From Mesorhizobium sp. J428 (lineage in GTDB: Bacteria > Pseudomonadota > Alphaproteobacteria > Rhizobiales > Rhizobiaceae): a DNA stretch of 64,000 nt. Below the pieces are notes generated by a model. The model was not told where the DNA came from. It did not search any database and was given only the letters and a program-made list of their open reading frames with translations. Numbering within the stretch: position 1 is the first letter of the stretch; each line of letters begins with the position of its first letter. The position numbers were made by a program, and so were the translations under genes. The DNA lies in the NCBI RefSeq assembly GCF_024699925.1, contig NZ_JAJOMX010000001.1, positions 2,704,001 through 2,768,000 of the forward strand, in the 5' to 3' direction. Shown one piece after another: positions 7,799 to 15,581 of the stretch.

Positions 7799-10377
7799 CG
7801 ATGCGCGACCTGCCGAAGCTTCCCGTCACCGAGGCGCTGCCCGGTCTGCTCGCGGCCTTGCGCGAGCGTTCGTCGGCCGTGCTGGTCGCACCGCCCGGCG
7901 CCGGCAAGACGACGCTGGTGCCGCTGGCCCTGCTGGACGAGCCGTGGCGCGGCGATGGAAAAATCCTGCTTTTGGAGCCGCGCCGCATCGCCGCCCGCGC
8001 CGCGGCGCGGCGCATGGCCGAGCTGCTGGGCGAGGAGCCGGGCGGCACGGTCGGCTATGCGATGCGCATGGAGAGCAAGGTCGGGCCGAAGACGCGCATT
8101 CTGGTCGTCACCGAGGGCGTGCTGGCGCGGATGATCCTCGACGATCCGGAGCTGACGGGTATCGCCGCCGTGCTGTTCGACGAATTCCACGAGCGTTCGC
8201 TCGACGGCGATTTCGGCCTGGCGCTGGCGCTGGACGTGCAGGGCGCGCTGCGGCCGGATCTCAGGCTGCTGGTGATGTCGGCCACCATCGACGGCGCGCG
8301 GGTGGCGTCGCTGCTGGGCGACGCGCCGGTGATCGAGAGTGAGGGGCGCAGTTTTCCGGTCGACATCCGCCACGAGGAGCGCGGGCCGGACGAGCCGGTG
8401 GAGGACGCGATGGCCCGCGCGATCCGTGGTGCGCTGGCGAAGGAGGAGGGGTCGGTGCTCGCCTTTCTGCCCGGCCAGCGCGAGATCGAGCGCACTGCCG
8501 AACGGCTGGAGGGCCGCATCCCGGCCAATGCCGACGTGGTGCCGCTGTTCGGCAATCTCGATGCGCGCACGCAGGACGCCGCGATCCGCCCGGCGCCGGC
8601 GGGGCGGCGCAAGATCGTGCTCGCCACTTCGATCGCGGAAACGTCGCTGACCATCGACGGCGTGCGCGTGGTGGTCGACAGCGGCCTGTCGCGGCTGCCG
8701 AAATACGAGCCGGCGACCGGCCTGACGCGGCTGGAGACGGTGCGGGTCTCGCGCGCCTCGGCCGACCAGCGCGCCGGCCGCGCAGGCCGCACGCAGCCGG
8801 GCGTCGCCATCCGGCTATGGCGTGCCGAGCAGACGGCGTCGCTGCCGGCCTTCACGCCGCCCGAAATCCTTGAAGCGGACCTGTCCGGCCTGGTGCTGGA
8901 CGCCGCCGCCTTTGGCGTCGCGGACGTTTCGACGCTCGCCTTCCTCGACCCGCCGCCGAAGCCGGCACTGGAGGAAGCGCGCGCCCTGTTGCGCGAACTC
9001 GGCGCGATCGACGGCGAGGGGCGGCTGACCGATACCGGCAAGGCGATGCGCGGCCTGGCGCTGCCGGTGCGACTGGCGCACATGGTGGCGGAGGCGGCGA
9101 AGTCCGGCGAGGCACAGGCGGCAGCGGAAATCGCGATGCTGCTGACCGAGCGCGGGCTGGGCGGGCCGAGCGTCGATCTGGAGCGGCGGCTGGAGGGGTT
9201 CCGGCGGGATCGTTCGCCAAGGGCGGAGAATGCGCGGGGGCTGGCGCGAAGGCTGGCGAAGTCGGCGCTGCCCCTCATCGCCCTGCCGGGCACTTCTCCC
9301 CGTCATGACGGGGAGAAGGAGGCAGCTCCGGCGTCGATACCGGCACCGCAAACGTCCGCGGGCCCCTCTCCCCGTCCTTTACGGGGAGAGGGTAAGGGTG
9401 AGGGGCAGCCTCTCTCCCTCGGCGCGCTCCTCCTCTTCGCCTGGCCCGACCGTGTGGCTAAGGCGCGCGGGGCACTGGGGCGGTTCGTGCTGGCCAACGG
9501 GCGCGGTGCCATGGTCGAGGAGACCGATCCGCTGGCGAAGGCGCCGTTCCTCGTCGTGGCCGACCTGCAGGGCAAGGCGCAAAATGCGCGGATCGTGGCC
9601 GCGGCTGCGGTGACGGAAGAGGAGATCCGCGCCGCGCTCGGCGACCGGATTGCGCGGCGGATCGAGGCGTCCTTCGATCCGGAGAAGCGCGCCGTCAGGG
9701 TGCGCGAGGCGGTGACGCTGGGCGCGATCCAGCTTGGCGAGCGCCCATTACCGGCACCGACCGGCGTCGACGCCGACCGTGCCGTGGTCGAGGCGGTGCG
9801 CGAGAATGGGCTCGCGATCCTGCCGTGGGAGAAATCCGCCGAGGTGCTGCGGCGTCGGCTGGCTTGGCTGTACAAGGGTCTGGGCGCGCCCTGGCCGGAG
9901 GTGTCGGACGAGGCGCTGGTGGCGCGGCTGGACGACTGGCTGCTGCCCTATCTGCCGGGTGCTGCGTCGCTGTCGCGCATCGCTCCGTCGGTGCTGACGG
10001 AAGGGCTGATGTCGCTGGTGCCATACGATCTCCAGCGCAAGGTGGCCGAGCTTGCGCCGACCCACTTCACTGTGCCGACCGGCAACAGCTTGCCGATCCG
10101 CTACGAGGAGGAGGGACCGGTGCTGGCGGTGCGAGTGCAGGAGCTGTTCGGACTGGACGCGCATCCCTCGATCGCCGGCGGCACGGTGCCGCTGACGCTG
10201 GAGCTTCTGTCGCCGGCGCATCGGCCGATCCAGACAACGCGCGACCTGCCGGGCTTCTGGCGCGGCTCCTGGGCCGACGTGCGCTCCGACATGCGCGGCC
10301 GCTATCCCAAGCATGTCTGGCCGGAAGACCCGCGCCAGGCCGCGCCCACCGCGCGGGCCAAGCCGCGCGGGACGTGA
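7795..10377 (+). CDS. hrpB: ATP-dependent helicase HrpB with in-frame repeat insertion
   Basis: DEAH-box helicase of the HrpB family, probably acting on RNA. Walker A APPGAGKTT at residues 32-40, DEFH motif (LFDEFHERS) near 126, SAT (MSATIDG) near 160, motif VI QRAGRAGR near 325, then the HA2 and HrpB C-terminal domains. Start is GTG 7795 (overlapping the previous stop) or ATG 7801. Residues 493-537 are encoded by a palindromic repeat (9271-9405) of exactly 45 codons, giving a Pro/Gly/Arg-rich linker just before the C-terminal region. The frame stays open, so the protein may remain active. Confidence 0.92.
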   Translation: MTMRDLPKLPVTEALPGLLAALRERSSAVLVAPPGAGKTTLVPLALLDEPWRGDGKILLLEPRRIAARAAARRMAELLGEEPGGTVGYAMRMESKVGPKTRILVVTEGVLARMILDDPELTGIAAVLFDEFHERSLDGDFGLALALDVQGALRPDLRLLVMSATIDGARVASLLGDAPVIESEGRSFPVDIRHEERGPDEPVEDAMARAIRGALAKEEGSVLAFLPGQREIERTAERLEGRIPANADVVPLFGNLDARTQDAAIRPAPAGRRKIVLATSIAETSLTIDGVRVVVDSGLSRLPKYEPATGLTRLETVRVSRASADQRAGRAGRTQPGVAIRLWRAEQTASLPAFTPPEILEADLSGLVLDAAAFGVADVSTLAFLDPPPKPALEEARALLRELGAIDGEGRLTDTGKAMRGLALPVRLAHMVAEAAKSGEAQAAAEIAMLLTERGLGGPSVDLERRLEGFRRDRSPRAENARGLARRLAKSALPLIALPGTSPRHDGEKEAAPASIPAPQTSAGPSPRPLRGEGKGEGQPLSLGALLLFAWPDRVAKARGALGRFVLANGRGAMVEETDPLAKAPFLVVADLQGKAQNARIVAAAAVTEEEIRAALGDRIARRIEASFDPEKRAVRVREAVTLGAIQLGERPLPAPTGVDADRAVVEAVRENGLAILPWEKSAEVLRRRLAWLYKGLGAPWPEVSDEALVARLDDWLLPYLPGAASLSRIAPSVLTEGLMSLVPYDLQRKVAELAPTHFTVPTGNSLPIRYEEEGPVLAVRVQELFGLDAHPSIAGGTVPLTLELLSPAHRPIQTTRDLPGFWRGSWADVRSDMRGRYPKHVWPEDPRQAAPTARAKPRGT
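9271..9405. repeat. bipartite palindromic repeat, family A copy 1 (inside hrpB)
   Basis: A 135-bp element lying wholly within hrpB and beginning on a codon boundary. Its left arm (cccctcatcgccctgccggg, then cacttctccccgt and a hairpin) matches, in reverse complement, the right end of the 26221-26379 element over about 48 bases with two or three differences in the hairpin loop. The right arm holds a second hairpin, CTCTCCCCGT...ACGGGGAGAG, and ends with gtgagggg. The core begins ggcagctccggcgt, also found in the core of the family B element at 24668. Confidence 0.92.
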
Positions 10378-10410
10378 GCGGGGCGGTTTTTGGTCTCGCC
10401 GGCGCCAGGA

Positions 10411-10545
10411 CCCCCTCACCGTCTCGGGCTTCGCCCGATCCACCTCTCCCCCATTTCATGGGGGCGAGGAGTGGCAGCGTCGGCGATTGGCGTCTCCTCT
10501 CCCCCGGGCAGGGGGGAGAGGTGGCCCGAAGGGCCGGTGAGGGGG
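10411..10545. repeat. bipartite palindromic repeat, family A variant
   Basis: A 135-bp element between hrpB and the sensor kinase gene. Outer arms ccccctcaccg and cggtgaggggg are inverted; secondary hairpins are tcgggcttcgcccga on the left and ggcccgaagggcc on the right, with inner ctctccccc/gggggagag stems. The core has cagcgtcggcgattggcg at 10475-10492, shared with the elements at 24668 and (inverted) 26221. Downstream of hrpB it may also serve as a transcript end or barrier. Confidence 0.85.
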
Positions 10546-10639
10546 TGCTTGGCGCCATCGATGGAGGGAGGAACAATCTTCCCGACGACGACATATCGAG
10601 GCCCTTGGCCCGGCGGGCGCGCGGGCGCATAAGAGCGCG

Positions 10640-11977
10640 ATGCTGCTCGACCTGCGTGCCCCGGACCCGCAACTTTCCCGCCGCCTGCGCCTCAACACGC
10701 TGATCCGGCTGCGCTGGCTGGCGGTCGCGGGCCAGAGCGCAGCGGTGATGGTCGTCGCCTACTGGATGGGATTCCCGCTTCCGGTCGGCCTCTGCTTCGC
10801 GCTCATCGCCTGCTCGGCCTGGCTGAACCTGCTGCTCGCCTTCCGCTATCCCTCGACGCACCGGCTGGAGCCGAGCGCGGCGATGGGCATCCTGCTCTTC
10901 GACACGCTGCAGCTTTCCGGCCTGCTCTACATGACCGGCGGCATGACGAACCCCTTCGCCGTGCTGATCGCCGTCCCGGTCGTCGTCTCGGCGACATCGC
11001 TGCCGCTCCAGCTCACCACGGGCCTGGGCGTCATCGCCATCCTGGCGACGACGGTGCTGGCCTTCTTCCATCTGCCGCTGCCCTGGTATCCGAACGCCGA
11101 GTTCCCGATCCCGTTCATCTATGTCGCGGGCCTGTGGATCGCGGTGGTCTCGACCATCGTCTTCACCGCCGTCTACGCCTGGCGCGTCGCCGAGGAGGCG
11201 CGCCAGCTCGCCAATGCGCTGACGGCGACCGAGCTGGTGCTGCAGCGCGAGCAGCATCTTTCCGCACTCGACGGGCTGGCCGCGGCCGCCGCACATGAGC
11301 TCGGCACCCCCCTCGCCACAATTGCGCTCGTCGCCCGCGAGATGGAGCGCGCGCTGGGCAGCGACCCGAAATTTGCCGAGGACGTGACGCTGCTCAGGAC
11401 CCAGAGCGAGCGCTGCCGCGAGATCCTGAAGCGGCTGACCAGCCTTTCCTCCACCTCGGAGGAGCACATGGCGCGGCTGCCGCTCTCCTCGCTGATCGAG
11501 GAGGTGATCGCGCCGCACCGCGACTTCGGCATCCGAATCCAGCTCGAGGCGGGAGAAAAAACCGGGCCGGAGCCGGTCGGCCGGCGCAATCCGGGCGTCA
11601 TCTACGGCCTCGGCAACCTGGTGGAGAACGCCGTCGACTTCGCCCGCGAGACGGTGACGATCCGTTGGGGCTGGAACCAGTCCAGCATCAGCCTCATCAT
11701 CATTGACGATGGTCCGGGCTTCCAGGCCGAGGTGCTCGACCGGATCGGCGAGCCCTACATGACCACGCGGCCCGGCGGCGGTGCGGCGGACGGCCAGTCG
11801 GGCGGCGGTCTGGGGCTTGGCCTGTTCATCGCCAACACGCTGCTGGAGCGCTCCGGCGCGACGGTCTCGTTCCGCAATGCGAGCGAGAGCGGCAAGGGTG
11901 CTCTGGTAGAAGTTGTATGGCCGCGCGACGTGTTTCTGCGCGATGCGCCCGAAGAACCTGCGAAGATCGCTTCTTGA
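10640..11977 (+). CDS. actS: redox-responsive sensor histidine kinase ActS/RegB
   Basis: Membrane-bound sensor kinase of the RegB/PrrB/ActS family, which in relatives controls respiration, carbon and nitrogen fixation and acid tolerance through ActR. Six N-terminal hydrophobic segments contain the ubiquinone-site motif GGMTNPF near residue 100. The H-box AAAHELGTPLAT has the phosphorylated His219. Cys259 lies 40 residues later in SERCREIL, the same spacing as redox Cys265 from His225 of Rhodobacter capsulatus RegB. N and G boxes (LVENAVDF, DDGPGF, GLGLGLF) follow. The regulator gene is 80 bp downstream. Confidence 0.9.
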   Translation: MLLDLRAPDPQLSRRLRLNTLIRLRWLAVAGQSAAVMVVAYWMGFPLPVGLCFALIACSAWLNLLLAFRYPSTHRLEPSAAMGILLFDTLQLSGLLYMTGGMTNPFAVLIAVPVVVSATSLPLQLTTGLGVIAILATTVLAFFHLPLPWYPNAEFPIPFIYVAGLWIAVVSTIVFTAVYAWRVAEEARQLANALTATELVLQREQHLSALDGLAAAAAHELGTPLATIALVAREMERALGSDPKFAEDVTLLRTQSERCREILKRLTSLSSTSEEHMARLPLSSLIEEVIAPHRDFGIRIQLEAGEKTGPEPVGRRNPGVIYGLGNLVENAVDFARETVTIRWGWNQSSISLIIIDDGPGFQAEVLDRIGEPYMTTRPGGGAADGQSGGGLGLGLFIANTLLERSGATVSFRNASESGKGALVEVVWPRDVFLRDAPEEPAKIAS

Positions 11978-12057
11978 AGCCGGCGCAATGCTTGGATTAT
12001 GAGCCGCGTGTCGCCTATAGTGCGACAAGAAGAAGCAGGGAAAAGGGATAGGGCGCC

Positions 12058-12621
12058 ATGACGGCAGACACGATACAACCGGCGTTGGCTCCAGGCGAGG
12101 ATGCAAGCCTCCTTATCGTCGATGACGACAAGCCGTTCCTCACCCGGCTTGCGCGCGCGATGGAAGGCCGCGGCTTCGCGGTCGAGACCGCCGAGAGCGT
12201 CGAGGAAGCCGTCGCCAAGGCCAAGGCGCGTCCGCCTGCCTATGCGGTGGTGGACATGCGGCTGGGCGATGGCAACGGACTCGACGTCGTCGCCGCGATC
12301 CGCGAGAAGCGGGCAGATTCCCGCACCGTGATCCTCACCGGCTACGGCAACATCGCCACCGCTGTCACCGCCGTGAAGCTGGGCGCCATCGACTACCTGT
12401 CGAAGCCGGCCGACGCCGACGACGTGGTGGCCGCGCTGACCCGCACCGGCTCCGAGCCGATCGCACCGCCCGAGAACCCGATGTCGGCCGACCGGGTGCG
12501 CTGGGAACACATCCAGCGCGTCTACGAGATGTGCGACCGCAATGTGTCGGAGACGGCACGGCGGCTGAACATGCACCGGCGGACGCTGCAGCGGATACTG
12601 GCGAAGCGGGCGCCGCGGTGA
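12058..12621 (+). CDS. actR: response regulator ActR/RegA
   Basis: DNA-binding partner of the ActS kinase. The receiver domain has the acidic pocket DDD near residue 22, phospho-acceptor Asp66 in VVDMRLGDG, Thr in ILTGYG and Lys in LSKPADADD. After a proline-containing linker comes a Fis-type helix-turn-helix (NVSETARRLNMHRRTLQRIL) at the C-terminus, the highly conserved RegA/PrrA/ActR form. Length 187 is standard. An aggg-type purine run precedes ATG 12058. Confidence 0.93.
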   Translation: MTADTIQPALAPGEDASLLIVDDDKPFLTRLARAMEGRGFAVETAESVEEAVAKAKARPPAYAVVDMRLGDGNGLDVVAAIREKRADSRTVILTGYGNIATAVTAVKLGAIDYLSKPADADDVVAALTRTGSEPIAPPENPMSADRVRWEHIQRVYEMCDRNVSETARRLNMHRRTLQRILAKRAPR

Positions 12622-12771
12622 GAGAAGCCGGTTGGCCGCAGGCGAATTCGTCATGCCGGTGGCATGACGAAAGGCTTCGAGCGGCGGGAGGTGCCGCAGG
12701 CACCGGGCCCCGCCCGGTGTCTGCCGCAATGGTGCTTGCAGCAAGGCCTGAGAATCTGCGCTACTCAACGC

Positions 12772-13896
12772 ATGACCGCGCCCATCAGCCCTCACTGGCT
12801 CCGCACCCCCTCCGGCCTCGTCCGCGCGCGTGGGCTCGGCCTACCTTTCCCCGGAGAGCCGGGGCCGCTCAACGCGATCACCGACGTTGCCGGCGTGGAG
12901 GTCGGCTATTCGACCATCATCCGGGGCGACGGGCCGCTGGTGGTCGGCCAGGGACCGGTGCGCACCGGCGTGACCGCCATCCTGCCGCGCGGCAAGGCCG
13001 GCCTGAACATCCCCTGCGCTGCCGGTTTCTGGTCGCTGAACGGCAATGGCGAGATGACCGGCACGATCTGGGTCGAGGAATCCGGCGAGCTCGACATGCC
13101 GGTGACGATCACCAACACCCATTCCTGCGGCGTCGCGCGCGACGCGACGATCCGCTGGCTCTATCCGCGCCTCGGCGGCATCTCCGATTCCTGGGGCCTG
13201 CCGGTGGCGGCCGAGACATTCGATGGCGACCTGAACGACATCAACGGCTTCCATGTGACCAACGAGCATGTGTTCGAGGCGCTCGACTCCGCGGCGTCCG
13301 GCCCGCTCGAACAGGGTTCGGTGGGCGGCGGCACGGGCATGATCTGCTACGACTTCAAGGGCGGCTCCGGCTCGTCGTCGCGGCGGGTGACGGCGGCTGG
13401 AGAGACATATACCGTCGGCGTCTTCGTCCAGTCGAACTTCGGCCGCCGGCACGAATGCACCATTCTTGGGGTGCCGGTCGGCAAGCATATCGGACACGAT
13501 CTGCTGCGCGGCAAGCCGGCCGGCTCGATCATCGTCGTGGTTGCCACCGATGCGCCGATCGCAGGGCGCCAGGCGAAGAAGCTCGCCCGTCGCGTCGCGC
13601 TCGGCATGGCCCGCACCGGCGCACTCGGCCACGATTCCTCCGGCGACATCTTCCTCGCCTTCTCGACGGCCAATGCGGAGGGCTATGCGGCGCCGAGGGG
13701 CACGCTGAGGCGGATGGTCGAACTCTCCAACGCCGACATCGATCCGCTCTATGAGGGCGTGGTCGAGGCGACAGAGGAGGCGATCGTCGATTCGATGGTT
13801 GCCAACCACACGATGGTCGGCCGCGACGGCGCGACGTCGATCGCGCTGCCGCATGAGGAACTGGTGGAGGTCATGCGGCGGTATGGGAGGATGTAG
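12772..13896 (+). CDS. P1-family peptidase (DmpA-like N-terminal-nucleophile aminopeptidase)
   Basis: A 374-residue peptidase of MEROPS family P1 (DmpA, beta-peptidyl aminopeptidases), made as a precursor that cleaves itself into two chains. Conserved blocks are NAITDVAGVEVGY near the N-terminus, VGGGTGMICYDFKGG at residues 184-198 and the following GSSSR, where the nucleophile and autocleavage Ser of the family lie (Ser201-203 here). ATG 12772 was chosen as the family start; a longer frame from 12664 adds nonconserved residues. No signal peptide is evident. The substrate cannot be told. Confidence 0.88.
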   Translation: MTAPISPHWLRTPSGLVRARGLGLPFPGEPGPLNAITDVAGVEVGYSTIIRGDGPLVVGQGPVRTGVTAILPRGKAGLNIPCAAGFWSLNGNGEMTGTIWVEESGELDMPVTITNTHSCGVARDATIRWLYPRLGGISDSWGLPVAAETFDGDLNDINGFHVTNEHVFEALDSAASGPLEQGSVGGGTGMICYDFKGGSGSSSRRVTAAGETYTVGVFVQSNFGRRHECTILGVPVGKHIGHDLLRGKPAGSIIVVVATDAPIAGRQAKKLARRVALGMARTGALGHDSSGDIFLAFSTANAEGYAAPRGTLRRMVELSNADIDPLYEGVVEATEEAIVDSMVANHTMVGRDGATSIALPHEELVEVMRRYGRM

Positions 13897-13910
13897 GCTC
13901 CTCCACCGCC

Positions 13911-14021
13911 GTCATGCTCGGGTTTGTCCCGAGCATCTACCGACGTTGGCAAGTATCCGCCTCAACGATGTGTGCCAGTCTTGAGAGGCCAGTAGACCCT
14001 CGGGACAAGCCCGAGGATGAC
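13911..14021. repeat. bipartite palindromic repeat, family C copy 1
   Basis: A 111-bp element in the gap between the convergent P1 peptidase and mmcB genes. Inverted arms gtcatgctcgggtttgtccc and gggacaagcccgaggatgac each contain a small hairpin ctcggg(n)ttgtcccgag. A 50-base core lies between. The same arms occur at 27042-27158. It may act as a two-way terminator. Confidence 0.85.
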
Positions 14022-14033
14022 GACCAGCCGTCG

Positions 14034-14537
14034 CTACTCGCTCTCGCCGTCCACCGGCTCGATCGCAATACCGGCCATCTCCGCCGCCATCAGGCGCGCC
14101 GCACCCGTGCGGGCCATGCGCAGCGTCAGCGCCTTGCGCGTCGGGGCGGCGAGGCGGTGTTCCGGTGCCTCGCGCAGGATTTCGGCGCCGTAGCCGTCGG
14201 AGAGGATGAAGCCGCATTCGTCGGGGAAGATTTCGGCCGGCACGTCCGGGTGCGTGGCGAAGAAGAAACGGTCGCAGAACAAGCGATATTCCGGCCATTT
14301 GCGGTCGACGCGGAAATCCTCGATCGAGGATTTCACCTCGATGATCCAGACGTCGCCGTTCTTCATCAGCGCGACGAGGTCGGCGCGACGGCCCGTCACC
14401 AGGCACAGTTCCGGCAAAAGCGTCGCGCCCATCTCCCAGAACAGCCGCTGCACGCCGCGCCTGACCAGCATGGCGCGCTCGGACTGTCGGCCGTCCACCA
14501 GCGGGTTCGGGGGTTTGATCGGGGAGACAATGGGCAT
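14034..14537 (-). CDS. mmcB: MmcB family DNA repair protein
   Basis: A 167-residue protein of the MmcB family, named for mitomycin C sensitivity in Caulobacter and thought to be a PD-(D/E)xK-type nuclease. The nuclease-like core is visible: GRRADLVALMKNGDVWIIEVKSS near residue 50, with Asp and the E-V-K triad. Alphaproteobacterial LexA regulons often include it, but I found no clear SOS box (GTTC-N7-GTTC) just upstream. Convergent with the P1 peptidase gene; the neighbours suggest no special pathway. Confidence 0.85.
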   Translation of the reverse strand: MPIVSPIKPPNPLVDGRQSERAMLVRRGVQRLFWEMGATLLPELCLVTGRRADLVALMKNGDVWIIEVKSSIEDFRVDRKWPEYRLFCDRFFFATHPDVPAEIFPDECGFILSDGYGAEILREAPEHRLAAPTRKALTLRMARTGAARLMAAEMAGIAIEPVDGESE

Positions 14538-14643
14538 GGCGAGAGGTTAGGGGATTCGCCGCGGAAGGACAATATTCCCAAGTGCCGGGTCAACCATACA
14601 TCGAGTTGATGACTCGGGGTGTTTTTTCGTGTACGGAATTGAA

Positions 14644-14889
14644 ATGGAGATACTCTGGGACGAGCCGAAGCGGATCGCCAATCTCGACAAGCACGGCCTG
14701 GATTTCGCCGCGCTGACCGAAATGTTCTTCGAGACGTCAACGGTTATTCCCGCCAAGCACGAACGATGGATGGCGGTGGGGTATCTCGAAGGCCACAAGA
14801 TCTCCGTGGTCTTCCGACCGCTCGGACGCGAGGCGCTGTCGGTGATGTCGATGCGACCCGCCGGTGCCAAGGAAAGGAAGCTGATATGA
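14644..14889 (+). CDS. brnT: BrnT family toxin
   Basis: Type II toxin, a RelE-fold ribonuclease in Brucella. The family pattern is clear: EILWDEPKRIANLDKHGLDF at the start, ERWMAVGYLEGH in the middle and a SMRPAGAKERK end with the catalytic-region Arg residues. Start ATG 14644 gives the usual 81 residues; GTG 14629 would add five. The gene order toxin first, antitoxin second, with a 4-bp ATGA overlap with brnA, is canonical. The lead-in is more AT-rich than the surroundings. Confidence 0.9.
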   Translation: MEILWDEPKRIANLDKHGLDFAALTEMFFETSTVIPAKHERWMAVGYLEGHKISVVFRPLGREALSVMSMRPAGAKERKLI

Positions 14890-15188
14890 CGAAGAAGATC
14901 AAACTCCTGAAGGAATTCCAGCCCGGTCGCGGCTACAGCAAGGAAGATTGGGACGCAGTCGACAGCCCGGAACCGACGGAAGAGGAACTGCGGCAGGCAA
15001 GACCATTCCGAGAAGCCATGCCTGACCTGTACGAAACATTGCAGCGGTCTCGCGGCCGGCCGCGTATCGAGAGCCCGAAGGAGGCCGTCACCCTTCGCCT
15101 GGATTCCGCGACCATTCAGAAATTCAAGTCCAAGGGTGCCGACTGGCGTGCGAGAATGGCAGAGGCACTCGACAAAGCGGCAAGCTGA
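14886..15188 (+). CDS. brnA: BrnA family antitoxin
   Basis: Antitoxin partner of BrnT, 100 residues. The N-terminal part is the charged toxin-binding region; the C-terminal part (GRPRIESPKEAVTLRLDSATI, then KGADWRARMAEALDKAA) is the ribbon-helix-helix that binds DNA and in the family represses its own operon. Starts at ATG 14886, overlapping the brnT stop. No clear operator palindrome was found upstream of brnT. Confidence 0.9.
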   Translation: MTKKIKLLKEFQPGRGYSKEDWDAVDSPEPTEEELRQARPFREAMPDLYETLQRSRGRPRIESPKEAVTLRLDSATIQKFKSKGADWRARMAEALDKAAS

Positions 15189-15194
15189 CCGCGC

Positions 15195-15407
15195 TCACCA
15201 GTGCGGCGGCCTGGTCACCGGGATCTCCGGGGCGGTCGCCTCTTCCAGTCCCGTCAGGCGCAGCGACATGGCGTCGAGGCGGCGGGTCAGGTCGTCGATG
15301 GTCTTCCAGGCTTTGCCGATCTCGGCGGAGAGTTCCTGGATCGTCCGCTCCTGCTCGGCGGCGAGCACTTCAAGCGAGGTGAGGCGCTCGTCCTTTTCCC
15401 GTGACAT
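15195..15407 (-). CDS. slyX: SlyX family protein
   Basis: A 70-residue coiled-coil protein. The heptad pattern ERLTSLEVLAAEQERTIQEL followed by a second coil with RRLDAMSLRLTGLE, and the proline-rich ARP PHW-type tail (VTRPPHW), are diagnostic of SlyX. Function is unknown. It ends 6 bp from the convergent brnA stop and is divergent from the nucleoside operon. Confidence 0.85.
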   Translation of the reverse strand: MSREKDERLTSLEVLAAEQERTIQELSAEIGKAWKTIDDLTRRLDAMSLRLTGLEEATAPEIPVTRPPHW

Positions 15408-15490
15408 GACAGATGGCTCTCCGCGCTCGCTGTTTCGAAATTGACAATGACAGCCCGTTTTGTCGAGACTGCGTCCTGGGCATAGTTCCA

Positions 15491-15515
15491 GCGGGTTCTT
15501 GGCATCGAAACCCGC
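15491..15515. promoter_or_regulatory. inverted repeat upstream of the nucleoside operon
   Basis: GCGGGTT (15491-15497) and AACCCGC (15509-15515) form a 7-bp inverted repeat with an 11-base spacer in the 174-bp gap between slyX and the transporter ATPase gene, about 70 bp before the latter. It could be an operator or a 5'-leader hairpin. Only the symmetry is seen; no regulator gene is adjacent. Confidence 0.3.
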
Positions 15516-15581
15516 CGCATGCTAGGGATTTGACCAAACGATAAAAAGCCGGCGGGACCCGGCGTCGGAACGGGACGGCGT

